DNA of 64,000 nt. Origin: Arthrobacter sp. Leaf69 (GTDB lineage: Bacteria; Actinomycetota; Actinomycetes; Actinomycetales; Micrococcaceae). The position numbers were made by a program, and so were the translations under genes. The DNA lies in the NCBI RefSeq assembly GCF_001422645.1, contig NZ_LMLR01000014.1, forward strand, positions 62,001 to 126,000. Direction: 5' to 3'. Below, in pieces: positions 35,917-44,553 of this stretch; position 1 is the first letter of the stretch; the number at the start of each line of letters is the position of its first letter. The notes below the pieces were generated by a model. The model was not told the origin of the DNA and did not search any database. It was given only the letters and a program-made list of their open reading frames with translations.

Positions 35917-36767
35917 TGGCCGATCTCCGTCCGGACGGCGAACAGCTCGGGGAAGAAGGTCAGTTCCAAGGCCTTTTGCAGGAACGCCGCGCCGCTGGAG
36001 CCGCCGGTCCCGGACTTCATGCCGATGGTGCGCTGCACCGTGCGCAAATGCCGGAAGCGCCAGAGCTGGAAGTTGTCCTCGAGGTCCACGAGTTCCTCGC
36101 AGGCCTCGTAGGCGCCCCAGTTGTCCGCCGCGTTCTCGTAGATGTACTTGAACACCGGGACCAGTTCGGCGCAGAATTCGTGGGCCTGGGTGACGTCCCG
36201 TTCCAGCAGCGACGCGGGGACGTCGAAGCCCTGGCGCTTGAGGTAGGCGAGGAAGTCGTCGTAGATGCTCGGGGATTCGAGGAGCTCCAGCAGCATCGCG
36301 TGGGCCTCGGGGTCGGATTCGAAGACCGGCAGCATTTTGCGGTTCTTGTTGCCGAGCAGGAACTCGACCGCGCGGTACTGGCTCGACTGGAAACCGGAGG
36401 AGTTGCCTAGGAAACCGCGGAACTGCGAGTACTCGGTGGGGGTAAGGGTGGCCAGCACGGACCACTGCTCGGTCAGGGTCTTCTGAATGTGCTTGACCCG
36501 GGCGATCGCCTTCAGCGCCGAGCCGAGATCGTCGGAGCGGAGCCAGGCGGCGGCGCTGCGGAGCTCGTGCAGGACCAGCTTGAGCCACAGCTCCGTGGTC
36601 TGGTGCTGGATGATGAACAGCATCTCGTCGTGGTGCTCCGGGGTGCTGACCGGCTGCTGGGCGCTCAGGAGCGTCGGCAGCTGCAGGTAGGACGCGTAGC
36701 TCATCCGGGAACTGAAGTCCCGGACGATTTCCTTGTCGAGTTCCCTCGTATTCTTCTCAAGTGTCAC
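35913..36767 (-). CDS. kynA: Tryptophan 2,3-dioxygenase
   Basis: Heme enzyme that opens the indole ring of tryptophan to give N-formylkynurenine. The 284-residue protein has SYASYLQLPTLLSAQ, FIIQHQTTELWLKL with distal His55, RAVEFLLGNKN and GTGGSSGAAFLQ, the family hallmarks. The GTG start at 36767 has GGAAGG about 7 nt upstream. kynU follows with a 4-bp overlap. The pair is inserted between ribF and rpsO. Confidence 0.96.
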   Translation of the reverse strand: MTLEKNTRELDKEIVRDFSSRMSYASYLQLPTLLSAQQPVSTPEHHDEMLFIIQHQTTELWLKLVLHELRSAAAWLRSDDLGSALKAIARVKHIQKTLTEQWSVLATLTPTEYSQFRGFLGNSSGFQSSQYRAVEFLLGNKNRKMLPVFESDPEAHAMLLELLESPSIYDDFLAYLKRQGFDVPASLLERDVTQAHEFCAELVPVFKYIYENAADNWGAYEACEELVDLEDNFQLWRFRHLRTVQRTIGMKSGTGGSSGAAFLQKALELTFFPELFAVRTEIGQ

Positions 36768-36914
36768 AGTCTTGCCTTCCTTGCCAAATGGCTGTGAGTC
36801 TCAGTGCCGACCGGCCGGCGAACCGCCGGAACCGCTCCGAATTTCTCGGCGGTCCTCCCGGCGGTTGCGCAGCTGTCCAGCCCAGTATTTTGCGCGGTTC
36901 TTTAGCGCAGTTTC

Positions 36915-37913
36915 CTAGCGGGCAAACAGGATGTTGTGGGCCTGGACCACGTCCAGGCGCATCTGGTCCACCAAGGCCTCAGGGCCACGGTACGCCACCA
37001 TCCCCCGCAGCCGGGCGACGAATTCCACCACAACTGTCTGGCCGTACAGATCGAAGTCCTCGACAGCTTCTTCCGGGCGGTCGATGACATGCGCTTCGAC
37101 CTGCCGGCTGACGCCGTAGAACGTGGGGTTGGAACCTACGGAGATCGCGGCGGGCCAGCGCGTCCCGGCCTGGTCCACGAGCCAGCCGGCGTAAATGCCG
37201 TCCGCCGGAATGTAGCCGCTGGCGTCGGCGGCGAGGTTGGCGGTTGGGAAGCCGAGGTCGCGGCCACGTGCTGCGCCGTGGACCACCTCGCCGCGCATCC
37301 TATGCGCCCGGCCCAGGACGGCGGCGGCCGTGGCGACGTCGCCCTCCCGCAAAGCCTCGCGAACCCAGGTGGAGGAACAGCGGCGGTCCGTGCCGCCGTC
37401 GTCGTGCACGTCACCGTGCAGCGGGAAGCCTTCCGAGCCGAACTCGCTGATGACCAGCACCTCGAAGCCGAGCTTCCTGCCAAGCTCCTGCATGGTGTCC
37501 AGGTCCCCGGAGTTGCCCCGGCCGAACCGGGCGTCGTGGCCGATCACCACGTGGCTTGCCTTGAGGCTGCCGACCAGGATGTCGGCGACAAATTCTTCGG
37601 GAGTGAGGCTGGCAAGCTCGAGGGAGTACTTCATCACCAGCACGGCGTCGAGGCCCAGCTCGCCGAGCGCCACCAGCTTGTCCTCCAGGCCCATGATCAG
37701 TTCGGGGGCGGATTCGGGGCGGTGGACCTGCGCCGGATGCGGGTCGAAGGTGATGGCGACGGCCTTGGCGTGGTTCAGGCGGGCGACGCGGATGAGCTGC
37801 GAGAGCACCTGCTGGTGGCCGCGGTGGACGCCGTCGAAGTTGCCGAAGGTAACGACGGAAGGACCAAAGTCCGCCGGGACTTCGGACGGATCGTTCCAGA
37901 TGTGGACCATCAA
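36915..37913 (-). CDS. ribF: Bifunctional riboflavin kinase/FAD synthetase
   Basis: Makes FMN and FAD from riboflavin. The 332-residue protein has the nucleotidyltransferase motif TFGNFDGVHRGHQQVL at the N-terminus, the DFRFGKxRxG-type HDARFGRGNSGD, and the C-terminal kinase motif GEVVHGAARGRDLGFPTANL. The next ATG (37910) is equally possible as start. No FMN riboswitch is visible upstream. In most actinobacteria it sits between truB and rpsO; here 6.6 kb of other genes separate it from truB. Confidence 0.96.
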   Translation of the reverse strand: MMVHIWNDPSEVPADFGPSVVTFGNFDGVHRGHQQVLSQLIRVARLNHAKAVAITFDPHPAQVHRPESAPELIMGLEDKLVALGELGLDAVLVMKYSLELASLTPEEFVADILVGSLKASHVVIGHDARFGRGNSGDLDTMQELGRKLGFEVLVISEFGSEGFPLHGDVHDDGGTDRRCSSTWVREALREGDVATAAAVLGRAHRMRGEVVHGAARGRDLGFPTANLAADASGYIPADGIYAGWLVDQAGTRWPAAISVGSNPTFYGVSRQVEAHVIDRPEEAVEDFDLYGQTVVVEFVARLRGMVAYRGPEALVDQMRLDVVQAHNILFAR

Positions 37914-38144
37914 CCTCGCCTTTTGCTTCCTGCCATGTGCTTCTCCGGAGAAACCTGCCGGCTCCGGAACTCTCCTAGATTACCCGCAAACGCGGCAGGC
38001 CTCCGACGGCGTTCCCGGCCCCTGGGCGGCGTCCTTTCGCGTTCAGGATGCCCGGACTACGATGCAAGGGCAACAGTCCGGCGGCGCCTGCGCTGGCGCC
38101 GGTTCCAGCGAAACCCGCACCGACATGCGGCTGAAGGAGTACCC

Positions 38145-38960
38145 ATGACCGAGCTCCACGACATCCTGCGGCAGATTCCGGTAGACCAGATTGCCGGCCT
38201 GCTCGGCACCGACCAGCAGACCGCCCAGGCCGCAGTGGAGGCCGCCGTGCCCACGCTGCTGGCCGGCATGCAGGTCAACGCGCAGGCCTCCGACGGCGCC
38301 GCCTCGCTGGAGTCAGCGCTCGGCCAGCACCAGGACGGGCTGCTGGAGGGCGGGGTCGATGTCTCGCAGGTAAACACGGCGGACGGTGAAAAGATCGTGA
38401 GCCACGTCTTCGGCGGGCGGCAGGACCAGGTGGCCAGCCAGCTGGCCGGGACGTCCCCACTCGGCGGCGTCAGTGGCGATCTGATGAAGAAGCTGCTGCC
38501 GATCCTGGCCCCGATCGTGATGTCTTACCTTGCGAACAAGATCCTCGGCGGCCGCGGGCAGTCGGCTGAAGCGGGCGGATCCGGCGGCGCCGACGGGTCG
38601 GGTGCGCCGGGCGGCTCGGGCGGTCCGGGCGGCATTGACCTTGGCGGAATTCTGGGCGGGATCCTTGGCGGTGCCGGTGGCGCCGGCGGGCTGGGCGATC
38701 TGCTGGGCGGGATCCTTGGCGGCGGCCAGCCGTCGTCTCAGGCAGCCGTGCCGGAAACCGGACAGGACTCTCCGCTGGAACCGCAGGCCTTCCCGCCGGG
38801 CCAACCCGCCGGCGGTGCGCCGCGCCCCGGTGAGCTAATCGACGTCGACTTCCCCGGGAGCCAGCCGGTCGAGCGCAACAACGAGGAAGACGGGCGCGAC
38901 GGATCTGGCGGACGCGGCGGGCTCGGCGGGATCCTGGGCGGCCTGTTCGGCAAGAAGTAG
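38145..38960 (+). CDS. DUF937 family protein
   Basis: Protein of 271 residues. The N-terminal 150 residues match DUF937 (LHDILRQIPVDQIAGLLGTD, ALGQHQDGLLEGG, ILAPIVMSYLANKILGG); the C-terminal part is Gly-rich with repeated GGILGG blocks. The ATG has AAGGAG 5 nt upstream; the longer upstream frame is antisense to ribF. Function is not established for the family. It diverges from ribF. Confidence 0.85.
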   Translation: MTELHDILRQIPVDQIAGLLGTDQQTAQAAVEAAVPTLLAGMQVNAQASDGAASLESALGQHQDGLLEGGVDVSQVNTADGEKIVSHVFGGRQDQVASQLAGTSPLGGVSGDLMKKLLPILAPIVMSYLANKILGGRGQSAEAGGSGGADGSGAPGGSGGPGGIDLGGILGGILGGAGGAGGLGDLLGGILGGGQPSSQAAVPETGQDSPLEPQAFPPGQPAGGAPRPGELIDVDFPGSQPVERNNEEDGRDGSGGRGGLGGILGGLFGKK

Positions 38961-39013
38961 GCCGCGCAGCTCGGCGCGGTGGCCGGGCGGCCCACCCAGA
39001 TCACGGATGTTCC

Positions 39014-39430
39014 CTACACCGTTGTGTCGGATCCGGCCCGGTAGTTGCGCCAGTGCAGCAGCACGGCGGCGAGGATCAACGGCACGTGGATGCCAGGGAG
39101 GTTCCTCGCCAACCACCGCGGCAGATAAATGTCGGTGACAGAGCCCGTCTCGTCGCCCAGGTCCTTGGCCACGGCGGTCAGCGGGCAATGAAATCCGTTG
39201 GCGGCAAAGACCAAGGTCTCCGCCGCCACGACGCCGGCGGCCAGACCTACTTTCCTGTCGGTGCGGCCGCGGGCGCCGGCATATAGGACGTAGACCATGC
39301 AGGCCTCGATGGTGAACCACGCAAAGGTATGGATTGTTTTCACGGCCCCGAGCAGGGAAGCACGATCAGCCTCCCGCAGCCCACGCGGAACCTTGAGTCC
39401 AGCCATGCGTCCAGCCATGCGTCCAGCCAT
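39014..39430 (-). CDS. Hypothetical four-helix membrane protein
   Basis: Protein of up to 138 residues with about four hydrophobic segments and a conserved-looking ANGFHCPLTAVAKDLGDETGS loop followed by VTDIYLPRWLARNLPGIHVPLI. I recognise this loop as recurring in uncharacterised actinobacterial membrane proteins but cannot name a function. The N-terminus MAGRMAGRMAG comes from a 12-bp tandem repeat, so the start could be 39430, 39418 or 39406. Confidence 0.65.
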   Translation of the reverse strand: MAGRMAGRMAGLKVPRGLREADRASLLGAVKTIHTFAWFTIEACMVYVLYAGARGRTDRKVGLAAGVVAAETLVFAANGFHCPLTAVAKDLGDETGSVTDIYLPRWLARNLPGIHVPLILAAVLLHWRNYRAGSDTTV

Positions 39431-39439
39431 GGGTCCAGC
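39397..39439. repeat. 12-bp tandem repeat duplicating a start codon
   Basis: GTCCAGCCATGC is repeated at 39397, 39409 and 39421 with a partial fourth copy. On the minus strand each unit supplies an in-frame ATG for the membrane protein at 39014, so the gene has three possible starts and a length that can change by slippage. Confidence 0.85.
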
Positions 39440-39464
39440 GTAAGCACGTTCCGTCGTCGTGCCG

Positions 39465-40121
39465 TCAGAGGCCTTCGGCCCGCCCGGCCCGCCCGGCCGT
39501 GGCGGTCAGCTGCGCGAGCCAGGCGTCAAGCTGCCGGGGATGACGGAAGAGGATCGCCGGCGGCATGCCGGGGTCGGCCTGGAGTCCCCGCATGACCCGC
39601 CGTTTCCTGGTGAACGACCGGAAATGCCAGCGGATAATCGAGTCTTCGACGAAGAGCCGGGCCAGGGTTTCATGATTGCCGTCGCAGACGGGTTCGCGGG
39701 TCAAGGCCCGCCGCAGCGATCGGCGTATCAGCCTGGCCAGCGAGAGCCAGCGCGGATAATCCAGGCCGACGACGAGCTCCGCCCGCGGCACTACAACGTC
39801 CCGCCAGACACCGTAGGCGCTGTCCAGCACCCAGCGATCCTGGGCCGCAATCCCGGCGGCGATGTCCCGCTGCTCCTCCACAGTGCGCTGCTGCCACCCG
39901 GGCAGCCAGCCAATGTCATCGTCCGCCGAGAATTCAGGCAGCCCCGTGGCCCTGGCGTATGCGCGGGCAGCGGACGATTTGCCGCTGCCCGTCACCCCGT
40001 AGAAGAGGACCCGCGAGGGCGCAGCTGGGGGCATGTCCGGGGGTGAAGCTTGGGGTGTATGCGGCGGTGAAGCCGGGCGCGCGGGGGCCTTTGCACTTCT
40101 GTCACCCGCGGATGAGTTCAT
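39465..40121 (-). CDS. P-loop kinase-like protein
   Basis: Protein of 218 residues with Walker A GVTGSGKSSAARAYA following a Pro/Ala-rich N-terminus, then a lid-like Arg-rich region (LARLIRRSLRRALTREPVCDGNHETL). This layout matches small adenylate-kinase/shikimate-kinase-like proteins annotated as DNA topology modulation (FlaR)-type. Substrate unknown. The ATG at 40121 has GAGGGG about 7 nt upstream, so an upstream GTG/TTG extension is not needed. Confidence 0.75.
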   Translation of the reverse strand: MNSSAGDRSAKAPARPASPPHTPQASPPDMPPAAPSRVLFYGVTGSGKSSAARAYARATGLPEFSADDDIGWLPGWQQRTVEEQRDIAAGIAAQDRWVLDSAYGVWRDVVVPRAELVVGLDYPRWLSLARLIRRSLRRALTREPVCDGNHETLARLFVEDSIIRWHFRSFTRKRRVMRGLQADPGMPPAILFRHPRQLDAWLAQLTATAGRAGRAEGL

Positions 40122-40231
40122 AGGTCGTCCCCTCTGGATTGGCGCCGTTGCAGCCAGGACCGCATCGCACGTTCGGCGATACGCTAGCACCTCCCGGGCC
40201 GCGGGGTGCGCCGGTGTGCGACACTGTTCCG

Positions 40232-40657
40232 ATGCCAGAGTTCACGGTCCTTGCCGGCACTCCAGTTTCCGACTCCGAGGTGCTGGCGCTGTACGAGTCC
40301 GTGGGCTGGACCGCCTATACCCGCGAACCCGAAGTACTCGCCTGCGCCATCCGGGGCTCTTCCTTCGTTGTCACTGCCCGGACTGCCGGCGGCGGGCTGG
40401 TCGGGCTGGCCCGCGCGGTCTCCGACGACGCGACCATCTGCTACCTGCAGGACATCCTGGTGGATCCGGGCTTCCAGAAATCAGGTGCCGGCCGCGCGCT
40501 GCTCGAGGCCGTGCAAAAACGCTATGAGCACGTCCGGCAGCTGGTGCTGATCACCGACAACGAACCCGGACAGCGCGCCTTTTACGAGGCACTCGGCTTC
40601 ACGGAAGGATCGGATTTTCGTCCCGAACGGTTGAGGGTCTTTGCGCAGTTCCGCTAA
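40232..40657 (+). CDS. GNAT family N-acetyltransferase
   Basis: Acetyl-CoA-dependent transferase of 141 residues. Motif A is DILVDPGFQKSGAGRALLEAV (the Q/R-x-x-G-x-G/A loop) and motif B RAFYEALGF. LYESVGWTAY at the start is typical of a common GNAT subgroup. Acceptor unknown. The ATG lies 6 nt after GACACT, a weak -10, and no RBS is seen. Confidence 0.88.
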   Translation: MPEFTVLAGTPVSDSEVLALYESVGWTAYTREPEVLACAIRGSSFVVTARTAGGGLVGLARAVSDDATICYLQDILVDPGFQKSGAGRALLEAVQKRYEHVRQLVLITDNEPGQRAFYEALGFTEGSDFRPERLRVFAQFR

Positions 40658-40705
40658 TTGCGCAGTTGCCTTACTTGCGCAATTTCCCTCAAATGCGCGG
40701 TGGCG

Positions 40706-42412
40706 TCAGACTTCAGCCCCAACCGTGCAGACAAGTTGCCACGGGAGGTCTTCCGGAAATGACTGGTCGAAGGACACCAGCCAGCCCTGATCGTCCATTT
40801 CCGCCACAGGCCATTCGTGCCGGGCAATGAATTCGTGCCAGTCCGGGAACGGGTCAGGAGGCAGGTCCGGCTCGGGGCCCACGTCTTTGAGCGGGCCGGG
40901 GTCCGGGGAAATGCTTCGGTTCGGTCCGTCATCTATGCGGAAAATGTGGCCTGGCCAGAGGGGTGGTTCCCAGTCCTGGAGTTCGCTGGGATAGTGCCGT
41001 CCTGACGGTGAAATCCAGCCCGGCGGATGGTCCTTGCTGGCGCCGGTGGGTGTCCAGGCGGAGGTGTGTTTGAGGCCGTGGTGTTTGCGGCAGGGCTGGC
41101 CGAGGTTGGAGATCCCGGTGGTGCCTCCGCCGGCCCAGGCCAGCAGGTGGTCTGCCTCGTTGTCGAGGGAGGGGTTGTTGCAGCCCGGGAAGGGACATTT
41201 TCCGTCGCGGAGCCGGAGCCATTGCCGCAGGGACCTCGGGATGCGGTAGCTGGTCCGGCCGATTTCCAGCGGCGCCCCGTCCCGCGGGTCTATCAGAACC
41301 CGGTGGAACGAGTCGGCGCCGTCGGCGATCAGGCGTCTGGCCATGGACGGCGGGATCGGCCCGTACCCGTCCAGCATCGCCGGTTCATCCGTGAGGCCCA
41401 GGAGGGACATCACCGGGACGGTGACCAGGACCTGCGCCCGCGGGACCTGCACACCCCCGCAGATCCCCGGGCCGGCCAGGCCGCCGGCACTGGCGCCGTC
41501 CACCGCGCCGGCGAACCCCTCCCCGGCCGGGGTTCTTGTCCCGCCGGCCGGGGTTACTGTCACGCTGTCGGCCAGTCCGCTGCTCAGAAGCAGGCCGGCC
41601 GCGACGTCGGCGCGGAGCTGGGCCAATGTCCGGGACTCGCCCGGGCCCTGCAGCGCCCGGGCCCCGGCAGTGGTCCTTTCCCAGATCCCCGCGGCGGTGT
41701 CGGCCGGGAGGTAGGCGTTGAGCCAGGCCATGCCGTCCCGGTCCGGAACGAACTCCACCCGCCGGTCCGCGGCACACTTCGTATGGCGTTTCTCGATGCT
41801 CACCCGGTGGTGGCGTTCGCGCCAGGTGCGTGCCTTCACCCGGAACCTGCCCGGCACAAGGCCCCCGGCCGGGCACCCCCGGGCCGGATCCGGGACATCG
41901 GGGTCCAGGAAATGCGCCTCCAGCCCCGCAGCGCCCGCCGGATCAAGACTCGAGGTTTCGTCCACCATGATCCGGGCGTGCTGCCAGGAAATCGTCCCCG
42001 CCTGCAGGGCCTCCAGGGTCAGCGGCAGCGCCGTCGTCAATACCTGAGCGTCAGACAGAAGTGCGGAGGCAGACCGCTCGCTGACCGTCAGGACACACGC
42101 GACCTCCGCGACCACAGCCATCTCCCGGGCAGTACATTCCTGCGGAGACGCCGCCGGTGCCACCAACGCCGCAGCGGCCGCCGCGTACTCCGCGGCCAGC
42201 CGCACCTTCACCGCCGCAGCCCGGGCCTCCAGCCGCCCGACCTCCGCGAACCCGTCCAGACAGGCATCCGCCATATCCCGCAACCGATCAGCCCCCGGCT
42301 GATCATCGACATCCACACCCACGCCAGCAAGAGCAGCCAACGCAGCAGCAGACGTGGCAACGGCCTCCGCCGCCTCCCTGAGTTCAACACTCAACGCCGT
42401 CCTGTTGTCCAC
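40706..42412 (-). CDS. DUF222 domain HNH endonuclease
   Basis: Protein of about 568 residues: a long helical DUF222 region, then a C-terminal HNH nuclease with CPFPGCNNPSLDNEADHLLAW, NLGQPCRKHH (zinc cysteines and catalytic His). Such proteins are abundant and multicopy in Micrococcaceae and related to the mycobacterial REP13E12 proteins; their role is unknown. The start is uncertain: GTG at 42412 (VDNRTALSVELREAAEAV) fits the family, while the frame is open to a GTG at 42463. No SOS box is seen here, unlike the small relative at 11332. Confidence 0.85.
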   Translation of the reverse strand: MDNRTALSVELREAAEAVATSAAALAALAGVGVDVDDQPGADRLRDMADACLDGFAEVGRLEARAAAVKVRLAAEYAAAAAALVAPAASPQECTAREMAVVAEVACVLTVSERSASALLSDAQVLTTALPLTLEALQAGTISWQHARIMVDETSSLDPAGAAGLEAHFLDPDVPDPARGCPAGGLVPGRFRVKARTWRERHHRVSIEKRHTKCAADRRVEFVPDRDGMAWLNAYLPADTAAGIWERTTAGARALQGPGESRTLAQLRADVAAGLLLSSGLADSVTVTPAGGTRTPAGEGFAGAVDGASAGGLAGPGICGGVQVPRAQVLVTVPVMSLLGLTDEPAMLDGYGPIPPSMARRLIADGADSFHRVLIDPRDGAPLEIGRTSYRIPRSLRQWLRLRDGKCPFPGCNNPSLDNEADHLLAWAGGGTTGISNLGQPCRKHHGLKHTSAWTPTGASKDHPPGWISPSGRHYPSELQDWEPPLWPGHIFRIDDGPNRSISPDPGPLKDVGPEPDLPPDPFPDWHEFIARHEWPVAEMDDQGWLVSFDQSFPEDLPWQLVCTVGAEV

Positions 42413-42563
42413 ACTCAAATCATCCCGCGAGGCTACGACAATTTTCACCGATCGGGCCGTCACTTGATCTCAGGCAGGCAGCATCCCGCGAAGACAGGCA
42501 CCGCGCCCGGCCCGCGGGGTCACACTTCGGCCGGGGTGAGCAGTGCCGTGGGAAACTGAGGGC

Positions 42564-43154
42564 ATGGACAGCCCTGTTGCCCCGACCTCCAGCCCGGCAC
42601 TCCCCCACAAGGAGCGGCCCGACGACTCGCAGCCCGGCGCCGCACCAACCCACGAGCTTCCCTTCGAGCTGCGCCGTCCCCTCGGTCCCCGCGATCCCGG
42701 TGATGCCTGGGTTGAAGGCGACCGCGGCCGGTTCTGGGGGCGCTTCGGCTCGGCAGGTCTCCTCGTCCACGACCCCGCCAAGGGCATCCTGCTGCAGCAC
42801 CGTGCCCTGTGGAGCGATCAGGGCGGCACCTGGGGACTCCCCGGCGGGGCCCTCCATCAGGGCGAAGAAGCAGTCCACGGCGCCCTGCGCGAGGCAAAGG
42901 AAGAAGCCGCCGTTCCGCCGGAGAGCGTCCGGGTGCTGTTCACGTCGGTGTTCGACGTCGGCTACTGGACCTACACGACCGTTGCAGTCGACGTTGTGGA
43001 GCCGTTCGAACCGGAGATCAGCGACCCGGAAAGCCTGGAGCTGCAGTGGGTGCCGGTCGAGCTTGTCGGCGACAAGGAGCTGCATCCGGGCTTCGGCGCG
43101 GCGTGGCCGGGCCTGCGCCGCAGACTCTTGGGACTCGACGCCGGGACGGACTGA
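42564..43154 (+). CDS. Nudix hydrolase
   Basis: Protein of 196 residues. The Nudix box spans residues 94-117 (GGALHQGEEAVHGALREAKEEAAV) with the REAKEE core intact and Ala in place of the usual final Gly. About 45 N-terminal residues are low complexity. It hydrolyses a nucleoside diphosphate linked to some group X; substrate unknown. A GAAACT hexamer ends 6 nt before the ATG. A longer start at 42543 (GTG) is possible. Confidence 0.88.
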   Translation: MDSPVAPTSSPALPHKERPDDSQPGAAPTHELPFELRRPLGPRDPGDAWVEGDRGRFWGRFGSAGLLVHDPAKGILLQHRALWSDQGGTWGLPGGALHQGEEAVHGALREAKEEAAVPPESVRVLFTSVFDVGYWTYTTVAVDVVEPFEPEISDPESLELQWVPVELVGDKELHPGFGAAWPGLRRRLLGLDAGTD

Positions 43155-43230
43155 GCCCGCGACGCCGGCCCGGGCGGCAGTAGCGATCAGCAGTATTCCG
43201 CTCTGGAACCGTCCGTTCTAGGGTTCGGGT

Positions 43231-43659
43231 ATGACTACCGAAAATCACACCCCACCTCCTGTTCGGCAGCTGCGTCTCGTCGTTGAGACGGAGGATTACG
43301 ACGCCGCCCTGGCCTTTTACCGAGACGTTCTCGGACTCGTGGAACGCGAGACGGTCCCCAGCGAGGGCGAAGCACGCATCACGATCCTGGATGCGGGCCG
43401 CGCCACCGTGGAACTCTCCAACCCGGCGCAGGTCAAATACATTGACCAGGTGGAAGCCGACGGTCAGCCGAGCGCCAGGATCCGGGTGGCCTTCGAAGTT
43501 GACGACGCGGAAGCGGCGACGCGGGACCTCGTGGAGGCCGGCGGCACCCTCATCGCGGAGCCGCGGGAAACACCGTGGCGCTCCCTGAACTCACGGCTGA
43601 ACGGCCCTGCCGGGCTCCAAATCACGCTGTTCCAGGAACTGGACCGGCCCGCGGACTAA
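43231..43659 (+). CDS. VOC family (glyoxalase-like) protein
   Basis: Protein of 142 residues with two beta-alpha-beta-beta-beta modules: QLRLVVETEDYDAALAFYRDVLGL and VAFEVDDAEAATRDLVEAGGTLI. Members bind a metal and act as lyases, dioxygenases or resistance proteins; no specific substrate can be assigned. The ATG follows TAGGGT by 6 nt, suggesting a leaderless mRNA. Confidence 0.88.
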   Translation: MTTENHTPPPVRQLRLVVETEDYDAALAFYRDVLGLVERETVPSEGEARITILDAGRATVELSNPAQVKYIDQVEADGQPSARIRVAFEVDDAEAATRDLVEAGGTLIAEPRETPWRSLNSRLNGPAGLQITLFQELDRPAD

Positions 43660-43664
43660 TGCGT

Positions 43665-44198
43665 TCAGGTCCGCTTCGGCGCCGGACGGCGGCGGTACAG
43701 CCAGATCAGGCCCAGGACCGGCAGCAGCAGCGGGATAAATGCGTATCCGCGGCCAAACAGGGACCAGACAGTCTCATGCGGGAAGTTGACCGAGTCGAAC
43801 ACGCTGAGCGCCCCGACCACCAGCACACCCACCAGTTCCACGAGCACTGCCGCGACGGAGACTTTGAACCAGGTGCGGCCGGACTTCGCGAGGGACACTG
43901 TCGCCACGACGTAGACGACGGCGGCGAACGCCGACAGCACGTAGGCCAGCGGGGCCTCGGAGAACTTGGTGAGGATCTGGTAACCCGCCCGGGCCGTCGC
44001 CGAGATCGCGAAGACGGCGTAGACGGCAATCAGCAGACGGCCGGGACCGGTGTTACGGGTGTCGCGCGCCACCGGTGCCGCCGAAGCATCGCCGGCCGCG
44101 GTGGATTTCGAGGCGACGGCTTCCTGCGGAACAGCGCCCGGCGTCGTTCCGATGTCCTCGTGCGAAGGTTTCGCCGTCACGTTCTTTGCCTCTTCCAT
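43665..44198 (-). CDS. Hypothetical four-helix membrane protein
   Basis: Protein of 177 residues. The first 50 are hydrophilic and cytoplasmic-like; four hydrophobic segments follow (about 53-70, 83-105, 110-132, 150-168) and a basic tail RRRPAPKRT. It begins 1 bp after the next gene in the operon truB-44200-43665, so the three are probably co-transcribed. No function recognised. Confidence 0.8.
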   Translation of the reverse strand: MEEAKNVTAKPSHEDIGTTPGAVPQEAVASKSTAAGDASAAPVARDTRNTGPGRLLIAVYAVFAISATARAGYQILTKFSEAPLAYVLSAFAAVVYVVATVSLAKSGRTWFKVSVAAVLVELVGVLVVGALSVFDSVNFPHETVWSLFGRGYAFIPLLLPVLGLIWLYRRRPAPKRT

Positions 44199-44199
44199 G

Positions 44200-44553
44200 T
44201 CAGTACCAAATCTGATTCATTCGGGCCGCCATCACCAAGGCGGTGACGCCGACGGCGGCCAGCACGAAGTTGCTCCAGCGGGTGCGTTCCAGGATGGCCC
44301 AGTAGACCGCCGCGACCGGCAGCAGGAGGGCCGTCAGCAGGTATCCCCAGAACTCCCAGGGCTCCCCCGCGATCGGCTCGCCGGCCGCGACCCGCACGAT
44401 CGAACCGACCAGGTACACCAGCAGGGACAGTTCGACGGCGGCCACCGAGAGGATCGTTGTGTCGTTCGGCGCCTTTTTGAGGATGCCGGCGGTCAGGCAG
44501 ATGACCGTGGAAACCAGCCCAACCACCATGATGATGTAGAAATACGCGTCCAC
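44200..44553 (-). CDS. Hypothetical four-helix membrane protein next to truB
   Basis: Protein of 117 residues made almost entirely of four hydrophobic segments, with WEFWGYLLTALLLPVAAVYWAILERTRWSNFVLA in its second half. Its start overlaps the truB stop by 1 bp and the next membrane gene follows at once. Similar pairs of small membrane proteins accompany truB in related Micrococcaceae as far as I can recall; the function is unknown. Confidence 0.8.
   Translation of the reverse strand: MDAYFYIIMVVGLVSTVICLTAGILKKAPNDTTILSVAAVELSLLVYLVGSIVRVAAGEPIAGEPWEFWGYLLTALLLPVAAVYWAILERTRWSNFVLAAVGVTALVMAARMNQIWY

Noticed and set aside
36768..38144. Search for an FMN riboswitch at ribF
   Set aside because: The conserved FMN element sequence blocks were not found upstream of ribF.
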